The notes under the pieces are model-generated. The model made no database searches. It was not told the DNA's origin and worked only from the letters and a program-made list of their open reading frames with translations. The position numbers and the translations under genes were made by a program. Positions 12,801-24,273 of a stretch of 64,000 nt of DNA are shown one piece after another. The stretch is from Lumbricus rubellus (Eukaryota > Annelida > Clitellata > Crassiclitellata > Lumbricidae), in NCBI GenBank assembly GCA_945859605.1, contig OX243817.1, positions 22,194,123 to 22,258,122 on the forward strand, in the 5' to 3' direction. Numbering within the stretch: the stretch's first letter is position 1; the number at the start of each line of letters is the position of its first letter.

Positions 12801-15800
12801 TTTGGAGTTTAGAGACATTACGTACAGTGTGTGGTGGAAAGTGATGTGATATTATTTGGCTGCTGCAGATAGGGTTAATATGCCCAAGGGAATATGATTC
12901 AAGATTTTATGTTATTAAGACCCAATTAATATAAATAAGAAATTTGTCTAGTCAAAATTTATTTTTAAAATTTGTATTTAGTGTCTCAACCTCTGTGGAT
13001 TTTGTTGAAAAAAGAAAAAACTCAGCACAATTTTAAAATAAATTTCTGGTCAAACTGGGCTTAAAACAGAGCTGGAAAGGCAAGAGGATTCTGTGAGAAA
13101 TTTACTAAGAAACTGCCCCATAACTAATGACTTAATCAGAAATGAGAAAATATAGTATGATGCATGTTTAACTGTTGTCATGCACAAGGTCCTTAGTTTT
13201 CTTGCACATTGTCTGTGTTTGTATTTCTTTTAGCCCACGCGTTCCATCATTCCCAAACTACCGAGTCTCAGTATAGGAGGTGGCCCATGACATTATGCAG
13301 CGTTCACTCTGTAGAGCTTTGCCCTTTCCAGCGATTTTTGACATGCATTAAACTGAGCCGCAGCAACTGTGACGCTGCATGTCGCAAACACGAATACTCG
13401 TTATTCTCGCATGCGGTACGAAACAAGCCAGTCATCCATGTTAATGGTACAGCTCTGTCTGTACCCGAGGACATAGATAGTTTAGAGGTGTCCATGAAAT
13501 GCAGACTTCGGTATAAACTGCGTCTGTTTTTATATATCGATATCTTTGGTGGTTTGCACTTGCACCAAGACTTACCAACTGTTCCGTAACTTCCGTTGCT
13601 GTGCTACTCTTCTGAATGTTGCAATATACTGTCACTCATCGCTCTTTGGGGATGAGCTTCTTGACCAACCATTTCTGATGTCATGGATGATTCATTCATT
13701 AGTTAGCGATACACCACACACTGTGTTTGATTCCAAAATGTAGCAATCAATTTGGTTCTGTGTTGTTACAATGGTATGTATCCTGATAGCCACATTTATC
13801 CGCTTGTTGTGTTGTCACAATGTCTAGCGTCGACAGCACTGATTGCCTCCAGTCGCACAAAACTAGTTTTTATATTTGTACGCATAAACGGTATAACTTG
13901 AAACGTGTTGAAACTGCACTTGTAACGTGTTTTATTTCGCTTAAACACGCTCAGTGAGTGTCAATTGTCGAGGTACCGTATTTATTCTTATATTTATTTG
14001 TGCCTACAGCTTTTTAAAAGTAATTTATCGGCAGTGTGTGAATGGAGTTGGCGGCTGAAGGGCATGAAAAATACTTTCTGATCAGGATTGTTTACGTTGG
14101 TACACTGATATATGAGTTCATGCTACATAGTGAAGTATTTGGTTGTCTCAAAGAGTTATTTCTGTGAGCACGTGATTAAAATGGGGAAAAAGGAAATTCA
14201 TTGTCCTCTGCTTGTTTTTCTGAACTCATTCAGTATTATCAGTGATACATAATTGAAATATAAACATCTGTTAATTTGTGAAAGTTTAGCACTTTGTCTC
14301 ATACAGGTCAGTAATAATTTTAATTAGTTTAGCAACCACTCCACTACTGAAACATGGAAAACATAAACCAAATTACTAGAGACTTTGAACGTTGAGCTTT
14401 TTTTCGCAGACCACATCATTTACATGACCTAGATCAGAGCCATGTAGTGTCATTAGTGGTAAGTGGTGGCCAACTTTTAGTATGGTGTGGACCCAATAAG
14501 TAGAGCTGTTTATTGATTAAGTTGGGCTAATGGGTGCAAGCGGGTCTTTTTATTAGAGTAAATACGGTATTTTAACGAGTATTGTTGTTGTTATTTGAGA
14601 TTTGAATTTGCAAATATTAGCCTTGATTAGTGTGATGTACGCCCCCTTTGGTGGTGATCAGACTGACCTGTCCTGTGTCTCTCGGTGATATCTGTTAGAC
14701 AGAGTTGATATCTTTACGGCAAGTCACTGTGATTTCATATTTGTTTCTCCTTTTGATTTACAATCTCTTCATTTACCTATATTTGTTAATTTATAGTGCA
14801 TTTTTGTTGGAAACCTTGTTACTATGTTGTATTTTTAAGGTGTAAACATAGAACATGTGATACATCCTTTTTGAGATTTTTGCCAGATTTTTAGCAGTTT
14901 GAAACTGTCATTCTTGCTTTTTAATTATACTTTGTGCAGTCCTAAAGTTATGCTAGCTATACAAGTTTCTGCACTATCTGTTAGCAGCTGTAGCATAATC
15001 AGTTGATTTTTGGAATGAGGTGGAGTTGTTTTTTAAGGTGGCCTGTATTCTGCTGAATACCATTAAATCAAGCTCTGCACTCAGGGACCAATTTTTTTCA
15101 TTCACAAGAAACTAACCGGGTGCTATCTTGTCTAGTGCAAACAATACTGCTGCTACTCAAATGAAATACTGTTTTGTGTTGGTGCAAAATTGTGTAGTAA
15201 ATCTGCCAGTGAAAGTTTGACCATTAGAGGTTGGTCCTCTTGCACATTTAAATAGAAGTCTATGTTAATGGCAGTAGATTGGTTGGCCTGTTTAGGTTAT
15301 GGTGCTCTGAGCTGTCATGGACATGTTCAGGGATGGTGTTGTTTTGGAGCAACATTTGTGATGTGGTGGTATTGGTGTCAGGTTGTGGAAACTTTGGCAC
15401 CGCTGTAGTGATCCGGCCTTGTACAGCTGCATTACGTGTTCAAATTATGGCGTTCAATATAGCAGTATGATTGAAATTTTAAATAATATATTTTGCATTT
15501 GCACAGTTCTTCTAAAAATTTTCTAGCTTAGCATGAAATTAATGGTTTCTTGTGATAGTTTCAATGTATTTTGTTTATTTAAGTACTATACTTTTTAAAA
15601 TGTTTTTAGGAAGGTGTTAGATTTAATTACACTATAAAAATATGCACCACTAGTATTTGTCAATACTGTGAATGAAAGATAGCATAAAAAAATCTGACAA
15701 ATGCTGGCTTTGTGTCTGAGCAGTAGTGATTACAAATCTAGTGAATGTTAAGAGAATATCCGACTGAATATAAATAGGCGAAAAGAAATTGCAGGCTAGT

Positions 15801-18800
15801 CTATGTGCTACACATTTACGTGTGATGTAAGATAAAATTTAAAAAATTCTACTTTGGTCTTATTCATGTTTAGGATGTTAGAATTAGTTTTATTGGTAGT
15901 ACATATAGTTTTTACCTTTTACGCGACTTCTTGAACTATCACAAGAGATCTTCAGCAGTATAAGAGTTAAAGCAGCACACTGTTTTGCAAGAGGTGAAGT
16001 TGAATTCACATTGAATGGACATAATTTTGAGCCGCAAAATCTAAATATATCAGTCAAATGCTCTGTTTGAACATACATTGTACATTTGCAGTTTTTATGT
16101 CAGAGTTTTCACTTTCAAACTTGTAGACTTGCACCTTTGCTTTTGAGTCTGTGAATTTAACATTTGCACATGTAAATTTGCTCCTCTGCTTTTGAACGTG
16201 TATGTACGTGTGTGATTTGACTTCACTTTTTTCACTTCTCAGCGAATTTGCACTTTTCATTTTCATTGTATTTTTGTGCAGTTCTTTTCGTAGTAATTTA
16301 CCGTACGGTTTTGGGAAGAGTTTGCACTTTTAATTATTTTTATGAAGTGCTGTAACCTGCAACAACCAATATCATTTATCAGTTGGTCAATGCATTTTCT
16401 AAGTAGTTGATTTGAGTTTTAAATAAATAACCGGTGCTGTTGTATCAGGCTTTCTAGTGGTAAAATGTTTCTTATGTTCAATTGTTTATTAGTCTCTAGG
16501 CAACTGGTAGTCGTTGTAGTAGGTGTACTTTCATGAACTCTAATAAGTGATCTAATTATGATTGATCTACCATAATTATGCTGAGCTCAATATGGGCAAG
16601 CTTCTTCTTTCTTCTTCTTTCTCTCTTCCGTCAGTCATGCGACGACGATGAGGCTTTCACATGACTTCTCCAGACTTGTCTATTTCTGATGAGATCCTTT
16701 GCTCTTGGTATACCGATATCCATCATCTTCAGATCCTCTCTGACATTGTCCATCCAAGTCTTTGGTTGTCTTCCTCTGCTTCTCTCTCCTTCTATATGCC
16801 CGTGCAGGGCCGCGAGTGGTAGTCTTTTTCCCTCCATGCGCTCCACATGACCGAACCATCTGAGCCGTCTTTTCCTGATTTTTTCCACTACCGTTTCTTC
16901 TGCGCCCAGCTCTTCTCTTGTCTTCTCGTTCCTGATTAAGTCCATCGTCATCAGTGAAAGTTTCTTGGTCAGTTGCCAGGTGGTGACCAATCCTCTCCTG
17001 GCAGGGTAAGGAGGCCGGTGGGTCCTCTGGACCTCTTTCGCCCTGAGGTGTCCTTCCAACACCTGCCGCCTGCGTTGGCCAACTCTTTCAGGGTTCCTGG
17101 TGAGCCTGTCCACCACGCGTAGCGCCCTAGGAGGTTCTTCAGCCATAGGCCTTCACCTCTGATGGCATAGCCTCACCAGGCAATCCCCTACTTGGTTGTC
17201 ACCCCCCCACCGCGGTGAGGTGCAGGTCGGACTATGGGCAAGCTAAAAGTAACCAAAACGTGAACAATGAACATATCACTGGTTATAGGAGAGGGTGTCC
17301 AACCATTCTGTTCAGAAGAAGTTAGCAAATGATAACCATTGGTGTGTAGGTTTGAAATGAAATAAAGATTATTATTACTATAAACAAATTAATTAGCATG
17401 CTACTGTGCATTTTATCATAAGACTAAGGTTTGACTTACAGCTCATGCTCTCTTCTTTAAACTGTGGTATCATCTGATAAAGCTGAAATTAATGCTCCAA
17501 GAACACAATAATAAAATTGCCATTGAAGCCGTTTCCAGCTAAAGTGACTTATCAATAAAAAATGCATGGTCTTTGGGCTGCAGTGGTCTAGAGCAGAGGT
17601 TCTCAACCGGTATGTCGCGACACACTAGTGTGTCGCGAAGCGACCGGAGGTGTGTCGCGTAAAAGTGGTGTGTCGCTGGTGTGTCGCGAATTCTCACAAC
17701 ATACAACCGTCGTTCTTGCATTAAATTGACTTGTTCACTTTAGCAGTTTAGCAGGCGTAGGCTGTGAGAATATAGGCTATTCGAAGGACTTCATTTAGCG
17801 GCAGTCTATCTATGCCATTTGATCTCAATCAAAAGCAGCCACAATGTTTGCCTTATAAGCCCACATGCACTCCCCATGTAGTCCTACATGACATGAACTA
17901 TTGTAACATCAGGCAATTCAGGCATAGGGCCTATAAGACGTGAGCTAGCGCACCGATTAAAATTTTAACCAATGCTGTAACCTTCGAAAATTATGGGGAA
18001 AATTATCATGAAGAAAAACAAAATTTGCGATTCTTAAATTGCTTACGCGGAAATGTTTGCGTATTCAGAGCGTGACAATTTACCATACATTGTATATGAA
18101 AGATGCACAAGGTCAAGGGACCTAGAAGTCCCAAAGGCCCGTTTGTAACAATGAAATTGCTGTAGGCCTGTGCTTTCCAGTTTCCGTTACAGTTATTCGA
18201 CGTTCCAAAATTTAAAGGGCGTTTAGTTTCGGTATAGTGCTCAGCTACCTTTAGGCCTATCCCATGTTTTCTTGTCTTGCCTTGAGCTACCAGAGCTAGG
18301 GGTTTGGACTATGGTCAATTTATGGGTTCTTTAAATCTAAAATTCATATAACTCATAAAGTCTGTGGATCCTCATCTTACTGTGATCCAAAGAAAATCCA
18401 GGAGCAAAATCTCATTAGGCCTAACTGTTAGGACATAGGCTACAATTAATGAAGAGTCATAAAAGACGTAGAATCGTAAATTTAGATTAGTAAAATTTTG
18501 AAAGTTAGAATAATTAGAAAATAGAAAGCATTCAGTTTCAACAATCATTCATTAAAATGTGTAGCAATTTCAAATAGGCCTATAATAGGCTAAGCTGACT
18601 TAGGCCTAATTTAATTTTTTAAAGCGATATTCACATGACGATTGCATGGTGTGTCGCGAAATTTGGTTGCAAGTTTAGGTGTGTCGCGCGCGGAAAAAGG
18701 TTGAGAACCTCTGGTCTAGAGGCCACTTGGTTTGACACTTCTGTTGAGATGTCGGTGTATTTAGGAGCTCGTCTTAATTTGGAATAAATGCAGAAGATTG

Positions 18801-21800
18801 AGAAGAGGTTGTTTTTTAGTGATTAGTTCCTAACAGATCTTACAACAGTTAAGACTAAAGATGAGAAATTCTCTTCTGCTGCTTTTTGATGACATCCTAC
18901 TGTGGAGGCTGCTGTGAAGAGTATACAGGGTGGGCCAAAAAAAGTGAGAACATCGCGTAAAAAGTAGTATAATTGCATCAAAACTTGTTTCACTGTATCC
19001 AAAATAGCTTAAATTGTTTGCTCATTCACTTACTTACCTATTTAGCTATATGATGTCTTTATTTCGACGCATTTTAAGCAAAATTTACAACTCTAAACGT
19101 ACGAGCGTGTAATCGGGCAGAAGCTCAATGAAAATGTCACTTTGAAACGCTTGCAACGCAGTCGGTAGCTACTTGAGCGGTTTCCTAATGAGAGAAGTGT
19201 ACGATCGAAGCATCTGGTTTACAGATGAAAAGACATTCACCGATGCCACTCCAGTAAACTGTTCATTCCGTTGAAACAAAGAAAAATGTAAGTTTAGGAA
19301 AGTCGACTCATACGAGAACGTGACCATTTCAGCCGCGCGGTATCTTTATATCAGTTGGTGTGTCTCGAATGGGTAAAACTAATATTGTGTTCGTTGAACC
19401 AGGCGCCAGGGTAAACAGTGAATACTATTGTGGACATGTGCTGAGACAAGGCGATATGTGATCGCCATAACTGGACATTACAGCAGCAAGATGGAGCTCC
19501 ATCTCATACAGCGAGAAATACAATCCAATCAACTTTCTTTGGCAAGAGAATGTTAACTTCATCGAGCCAGACATGTGGCCACCAAACAGTTGTGATTTAA
19601 ACACAGTAGATTATGCCATATGGGGTGCTTTGCAAGAAAAAGTCTACCTTCGGGCTTCGGCGAAAATTTACCACAGTTGAGCAGCTCAAGTTGGCAATAA
19701 TCGAACTTCGAAGAATGAAGAAAAACAGCGTTTTATTGACATGCAGTAGCATAAACGAGTGGCGTCGACGCTTAGAAAAACTCGCTGAGAAGCAAGGAGG
19801 ACACATTGAACATGATTTCTGATTAGCTAAATACTTGGCAAACAAAAATATATGAAAACAATATAATTAATTGAATTATATTTGTAAATAACTCGTATTC
19901 TACGAGGTGTTCTCACTTTTTTTGGCCCACCCTGTATATGCAATGTTAACCCTTTGAACCCATAGAGTTACGGGAGCTTCGGGTTCAAAGGGTTAAGCAT
20001 ATTGAGACTTAGATTCACAGTTATACCACATCTCTGCTGCTTTATTTCTATGGTAAGTAGTAGAACACAAAACTGCAGCTGCAGTACTGAGTTAGAAAAT
20101 GCAGCCAATGCTCATGGTGTAGTCTTATGATGCCTACCTCTTGGTCTTGGTTAGCTAGATACAGAAAATTTCTTTCTTAAATAATTTTGTAAATTCATTC
20201 TGCCATTTCATGTAATCAAGTGTACGATGTTGGAATGGATTGGGCAAAGGCAATGACCAATCAGTTTCCAACAGTTTATATTGACATAAGAAATGTGAAT
20301 GTGGCACCAATATCAAGCCACACAATCAGCATAATTTGGTTACCAATGTGTGGTAAGAACAGTTTGCAATTGTGTTACCAATATTTGTGGTTAGATGAAA
20401 TCGTATTCTGCCTAATGGGGAAGGTATTTTTCTCATAGAGTGCCTCTCCTGATAATCTCCTGATAATGTGTATGTAAAGTTTGCCAGACTAACCCCTACA
20501 ATGGGCCTACATTCTAATTTACAGAGTCAAGCAAGGTCAGTCCCAAAATTGGCAAACCACTTTTGTGAAGTAGAAACACTAATCTTTTGGATGACATTAA
20601 GAATGCTTTCAAACAAACAACTTTTCTGAAGTAGAAACACTAATCTTTTGGATGACATTAAGAATGCTTTCAAACAAACTGAAATTTAGCATATAGATTC
20701 TGGGTTTTCCGGATTTTAAGCAGGTCAAACTCTGAAGTAGAAAGTAATAAAACTCAATACCAGTTAACTAAGACTTGTTTGAATGGAATCAGGTAATCTT
20801 ATGAGGCGAAGAATCAAATTTGAGTGCTCGAATAAGCATAATCGTGTGTGGAAAATTGTGTTGTATTTGTTTAGATCTACTGTCACAAATCCTGTTTTTA
20901 AATTTAAAATCTTTCCTGTTTGGAAATAGGCCTATCCCAAACTTCAGGCATTTCATTGAAAATTATAGACATTTCTGTTCAAGATAGGCAGCTTTCTCTA
21001 GATTTGTAAATAAGAAAGTAAATAGTTTTTGTAACCTGCCTTGTGTATCAAACTACTACTAGAGGGTGGAGTGGTAATCTACAGTACATGTTTTTAATCG
21101 TCGATGTTTATTACAGTGTTGATGATAATTCTTTATATTTTTATTTTCTCGTTGTTTTCAGGTGTTCATTTGACGATTATCAAAAGTGTTGTTAATTTCT
21201 AATTGTTAACTTATTTTTTGTTTATTTCATTCTATTGTGTTGTTTTTTTGGGCAGTAGTAATACTAGTACAGTAACGTTGCTTATAAAGTTCTGCAAATT
21301 AATGTACAGTATTTGTCCACGTAATGTTGTGTTGGGTTGTAGGGTACATTCTGTCAAGTTGTATTTCACTTGCTGTCCGTATACTAAACTAACTATTGAT
21401 TGGTATTAGGTTATTGTGCAGGGTCGTGTAAACAATGACTTATGGTGCACTGTTTAGAGCGCTGTATAAATGCACTTTCTTTGGTTACAAATGAAATGGA
21501 TACAATTTTATCCATTTAATTTGTAACCAAAATGACTGGTAATTTCAGCTTGTCGCTATTTTAGTTTCACAAGAAATTCATGGTGGAGTAAAAGTTAGCA
21601 GACAATTGGTGCTCATAACATGCATCTTAACCCTTTGACTTGCCAGCGCGCTTTAAAGCGCGGTTTTCTATAAAGGATGTATTTTGACTTGCCAGCGCGC
21701 TTTAAAGCGCGCTTTTCTATAAGGATGTATTTCGACCGCATATTTACATATATACATACATATACATACATGTATACATACATATATACATACATACATA

Positions 21801-21938
21801 CATACATATATACATACCCGGTACATACATATAATATACATACATACATAAATACATACATGCAATCATACATATATACGTACATATATACATACATACA
21901 TACATATACATACATAAATACATACATACATACATACA

Positions 21939-21972
<34 letters not shown>

Positions 21973-22276
21973 CATACATACATGCATATATATATAGAGG
22001 CAGAGAGCGGGCTCCGTTGAACGACGCGTGACGCCGGGCGAACGACCGACCGGCACGTTGGTCGAACGCCTAGGACGACGGTAGCTACCTGATACATACA
22101 TATATACATACATACATACATACATACCCGGTACATACATATAATATACATACATACATACATACATACATGCAATCATACATATATACGTACATATATA
22201 CATACATACATACATATACATACATAAATACATACATAAATACATACATACATACATACATACATACATACATACA

Positions 22277-22310
<34 letters not shown>

Positions 22311-22641
22311 CATACATACATGCATATATATAGAGGCAGAGAGCGGGCTCCGTTGAACGACGCGTGACGCCAGGCGAACGACCGACCGGCACGTTGGTCG
22401 AACGCCTAGGACGACGGTAGCTACCTGATACATACATATATACATACATACATACATACATATATACATACATATACATACATGTATACATACATATATA
22501 CATACATACATACATATATACATACCCGGTACATACATATAATATACATACATACATAAATACATACATGCAATCATACATATATACGTACATATATACA
22601 TACATACATACATATACATACATATATACATACATACATGC

Positions 22642-22675
<34 letters not shown>

Positions 22676-23065
22676 ATACATATATATATATACATACATA
22701 CATACATACATACATACATACATAGGCCTACCTTTTCGCGCAAAAACATAACGGCAAGTCAAAGGGTTAAAGTCACAGTTGGCCAGAGTACAATGTTACC
22801 AAAGGAGGAGCAAATGCCTGTCATCCTTTTCTCATTTCAGATATCCTGTACCACTTCAGTTTTCCCACTGTGCTTTCTGTACATTCTTATTTTGAAGACT
22901 ACTAGTGCACTGAACTCGCACTGTATATGATGTTGGGTATGATTTCACTGTGATTTATGATAATTTTCACTCATTTTGCAGAGTAAAAGGTGCTTTGCGA
23001 GCGAAGTGAGACGCCTGCGTGAGCTGAGTAAAGCACAAGCCATCGTCAACGTCACCGAGTCATAA
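602..23065 (+). CDS. RGS7-like: R7-family regulator of G-protein signalling (RGS6/7-like), 3' part
   Basis: Exons read with consistent phase: 602-653, 801-942, 1720-1801, 2896-2973, 3505-3566, 8212-8325, 8748-8873, 9497-9571, 10223-10337, 11212-11304, then one of two last exons. The first two exons encode the end of the R7-homology region ([34 protein letters not shown]). The third and fourth encode [14 protein letters not shown] and [13 protein letters not shown], nearly identical to vertebrate RGS7. Exons five and six form the GGL domain that binds G-beta-5 (SNPW motif). Exons seven to ten form the RGS domain ([41 protein letters not shown]). By family knowledge this is a GTPase-activating protein for G-alpha i/o at the membrane, paired with G-beta-5. 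The DEP domain and start codon lie upstream of the window. RGS6 versus RGS7 cannot be settled; this is probably the single invertebrate homologue. Confidence 0.93.
1916..2361. mobile_element. Possible TIR element with C-run palindrome
   Basis: The left end (CACGAAAtagagTATCCCCC) and the reverse complement of the right end (CACGAAAAGGATTATCCCCC) are similar. The right part (2262-2335) is a strong hairpin of ATCCCCCCGGAT and its complement. No target duplication was established, so the class is unknown. It lies in an RGS intron. Confidence 0.35.
3284..3354. mobile_element. Micro piggyBac-like element, 71 bp (GCCGGAGGGTA subfamily, inverted)
   Basis: TTAA-CCCTTTAATGCC ... GGCATTAAAGGG-TTAA. The interior is the reverse complement of the copies at 42652 and 59374. 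Confidence 0.75.
3619..7636 (-). mobile_element. RTE/BovB-like LINE, 5'-truncated, split by a DNA transposon
   Basis: The minus-strand frame starts inside the apurinic endonuclease domain ([22 protein letters not shown]). It continues through reverse transcriptase motifs: [42 protein letters not shown] and the catalytic [13 protein letters not shown]. It ends with the C-terminal [15 protein letters not shown] and [12 protein letters not shown] regions. The domain order and wording match BovB/RTE. The frame is open from 7596 to 5518, is broken only by the TIR element at 3854-5515, and resumes at 3851. The 5' end of the endonuclease and any 5' UTR are missing, as expected from truncated target-primed insertion. 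The 3' end is near 3619 (GTGACCAGGTGA on the minus strand) and is repeated in the fragment at 45105-45322. Confidence 0.9.
3854..5515. mobile_element. TIR DNA transposon (1.66 kb, non-autonomous) inserted in the LINE
   Basis: Perfect inverted ends of about 25 bp begin CCGTATTTTCGCGAATATAA and are flanked by TA on both sides (3852-3853, 5516-5517). Subterminal direct repeats of the type ATAAGACGCACCCGA follow the left end. The insertion point splits a Tyr codon in the LINE frame, and removing element plus one TA restores it. The open frames inside (such as 4034-4219 and 5120-5434) show no transposase signature. The TA duplication suggests a Tc1/mariner/pogo-type mobiliser. Confidence 0.8.
8131..8230 (+). 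repeat. Five 20-bp tandem units spanning the RGS GGL-exon 3' splice site
   Basis: Five consecutive 20-bp units of the type TTATYTGTCCTACYTTTCAG run from the intron into the first bases of the exon at 8212. Three units end in AG (8150-8151, 8190-8191, 8210-8211). Only the last AG keeps the reading frame across the GGL domain. Using 8151 meets an in-frame TAA within the next units, and using 8191 shifts the frame by 20 nt. Confidence 0.85.
10862..11106 (-). mobile_element. tRNA-derived SINE family A, minus orientation
   Basis: Read on the minus strand, the head GGGCCCGTTAGAGTAATGG carries a box A-like TAGAGTAATGGTTAACACGCT, and GGTTCGAGCCCTC is box B. The body ends in GCGTTTCATTAAAGAAAA and an ATT-rich run. 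Copies lie at 31059-31291 (plus) and 32388-32616 (minus). Confidence 0.75.
11475..12407. mobile_element. Degenerate hAT-like element, 933 bp
   Basis: Inverted ends are CAGTGGTTTTCAAC and GTTGAAAACCACTG. The flanking octamers ATGTGGAG and ATTTGGAA match at 6 of 8 positions, an eroded target duplication. There is no transposase frame. A lone AAAGGGTTAA end near 11597 may be half of a piggyBac-like element nested inside. Confidence 0.6.
13234..13290 (+). CDS. RGS7-like: Proximal alternative last exon of the RGS gene
   Basis: A polypyrimidine tract and TTTTAG acceptor precede a phase-0 frame of 18 codons plus TGA ([18 protein letters not shown]). The phase matches the exon ending at 11304. It would give a Pro/Gly-rich tail directly after the RGS domain, where vertebrate R7 proteins also vary by splicing. 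No clear AATAAA lies close downstream, so transcript support would be needed. Confidence 0.6.
   Translation, partial: PTRSIIPKLPSLSIGGGP
13976..14567. mobile_element. TIR element, 592 bp, related ends to 3854-5515
   Basis: The left end CCGTATTTATTCTTA and right end (reverse complement CCGTATTTACTCTAATAAAA) are imperfect inverted repeats, each next to TA (13974-13975 and 14568-14569). The CCGTATTT start is shared with the element in the LINE. There is no coding frame. Confidence 0.5.
14570..16590. other. RGS intron, no recognised feature
   Basis: AT-rich intronic DNA with only short shadow frames. I see no exon, SINE or TIR pair here. Confidence 0.5.
16600..17235 (-). mobile_element. LINE 3' fragment (CR1/Jockey-like C-terminus)
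   Basis: The minus-strand frame 17146-16631 contains [17 protein letters not shown], then [16 protein letters not shown] and RQVWRSHV. This is the typical C-terminal tail of endonuclease-reverse transcriptase proteins. A CTTCTTTCTTCTT run marks the 3' side. The RT core is absent, so this is a 5'-truncated copy in the long RGS intron. Confidence 0.7.
17594..18713. mobile_element. Non-autonomous hAT element, 1120 bp, exact 8-bp TSD
   Basis: CAGAGGTTCTCAACC begins the element and GGTTGAGAACCTCTG ends it. GTCTAGAG is duplicated exactly at 17586-17593 and 18714-18721. The left side carries several GTGTCGCG motifs, with more near the right end. No transposase is visible. Confidence 0.9.
18926..19934 (+). 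mobile_element. Degenerate Tc1/mariner-like transposon
   Basis: Perfect inverted ends of about 26 bp begin CAGGGTGGGCCAAAAAAAGT and are flanked by TA. Inside, broken plus-strand frames read as transposase pieces: [13 protein letters not shown] near 19215, and [20 protein letters not shown] near 19575-19635, the catalytic-region signature of mariner-type DDD/DDE enzymes. Several stops and frameshifts show it is dead. Confidence 0.85.
19946..19996. mobile_element. Micro piggyBac-like element, 51 bp
   Basis: TTAA-CCCTTTGAACCC ... GGGTTCAAAGGG-TTAA with about 19 bp between the arms. It sits 10 bp from the right TA of the mariner-like element. Confidence 0.7.
20559..20679 (+). repeat. Tandem duplication, 61-bp unit, two copies
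   Basis: The unit containing GAAGTAGAAACACTAATC is repeated with period 61 and almost no change, so it is recent. Confidence 0.85.
21627..22770. mobile_element. piggyBac-like TIR element filled with TACA satellite
   Basis: TTAA-CCCTTTGACTTGCC ... GGCAAGTCAAAGGG-TTAA ends enclose 1.1 kb. The left end is tandemly duplicated, including the palindrome GCGCGCTTTAAAGCGC. Most of the interior is a CATA/TACA tetranucleotide array. Two nearly identical GC-rich 100-bp cassettes (21996-22092 and 22332-22430, period 336) are embedded. The long Met-Tyr-Val-Cys frames here are satellite artefacts. Confidence 0.75.
22982..23065 (+). CDS. RGS7-like: Distal alternative last exon of the RGS gene
   Basis: A phase-0 exon follows a TTTTGCAG acceptor and has 27 codons plus TAA, with the basic, helix-prone sequence [20 protein letters not shown]. 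It fits the donor at 11305, which makes an intron of about 11.7 kb. A canonical AATAAA lies 336 nt downstream at 23401. The tail is charged, unlike the Pro/Gly tail of the proximal exon. Confidence 0.65.
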   Translation, partial: SKRCFASEVRRLRELSKAQAIVNVTES

Positions 23066-23400
23066 CACGCTTCTCAGCGCTGCGTCTACCATTCTACCTA
23101 TCCTTCTGTCCTCGTTATATTTCCAGTCTTTTATTTCTCTTCTTTCTATTCTTCTCAAGTGCGCAGTGGACACCTACGGGCTGTCAGCCCATGGATAATG
23201 AAGAAGATTCTGCTCATGGTCTTGCTTCAACACCTTCTTTCTGTCTCTTTTTGTTAATGCTATCTAGTCTCTTATTCTGTCAGCAACTTCCTATTACTTG
23301 TTGGCCCTTTTAATACTGCACCTTTCAAAAAATTCCGCTTCTCTAAAGGCAAGCACATGTATGAAAGCCATAGACATTCAATCTAATACACGAAATACTC

Positions 23401-23406
23401 AATAAA
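23401..23406 (+). terminator. Poly(A) signal AATAAA for the distal RGS transcript
   Basis: AATAAA lies 336 nt after the distal stop codon. A second ATAAA-type signal lies near 23645. Nothing else in 23066-24270 looks coding, so this stretch is read as 3' UTR and intergenic DNA. Confidence 0.5.
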
Positions 23407-24273
23407 ATGAACCACATCTGCTGTTTATAAATTATTTAATCTGATATGTTGTTTGCATATCATGCGCTTGTGGGCTGTTGGCTAGGAATTAGTCAACCAG
23501 GTGCTACCAACAGAATCTTTGGTTTCAGTCTAATGGATTTTTAACTGATGCAGCACATATGAGACATCCTATAAAATGTTGCATGCAACCATTTGTGATG
23601 TTTGATCAATGCCACAACACTAATATTGCCAACTGGTAAGACTAATAAACCAGGCATACAGATGGCAGAGATCATCTTGGATTTTCATAAATTGCCTTGT
23701 GTTATCTAGAACAATGCGCAGTTCCAGAAGATTTATGCAAGTAACACCAAGATTTCTGTCAATGGTTCTATAACTGGCTTTCGTCGTATTTCAATTATTT
23801 AAAGTAAAAATGTCTGCAAAATTTGTCATTCTTAAGGTACCTGGTAATGATGCTCCTATCTAGCTGAGATACAAGAGATGGTAACAGCCATAACTCAATG
23901 CCAAGTTTACCTAGCAGCAAGAAAGTCTTGTGCTGAGACTAAATTTTACAGGCCTGATGTTAGAGGCCAGAATTTATTATAATTAAAGACAGTGCTGGCC
24001 AAGAAGCAACAGCTCAGGGCTGTGAATGCCAACGGCAAATGAAAACTATACATTTCCTCATATCCTCATTCCTTTGAATGCATTTAATATCTTGAAAGCT
24101 GGCCAATTTGTTTCTTTTCTCACATGGCATCTTATTGGGCACTGACGAATATCCACTCTCCATAGTCATTGTCAGCAAAGAAATAGTGAAACCGTGAAAA
24201 AGGGACCACCCGAAAGATATAATTTAGAACCAACTGCTGCATCATTCAATTCTGAACCACAGACACGATCTCA

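Noticed and set aside
13304..13589. 126-aa plus frame overlapping the proximal RGS last exon
   Set aside because: Out of phase with the RGS frame and without recognisable domain; likely 3' UTR chance frame.
22085..22321. CRISPR-like direct repeats
   Set aside because: No regular repeat-spacer structure; simple satellite in animal DNA.
21613..22762. Long Met-Tyr-Val-Cys and Tyr-Thr-Tyr-Ile open frames on both strands, up to 378 codons
   Set aside because: They arise from TACA/TGTA tetranucleotide repetition, which has no stop codon in several frames.
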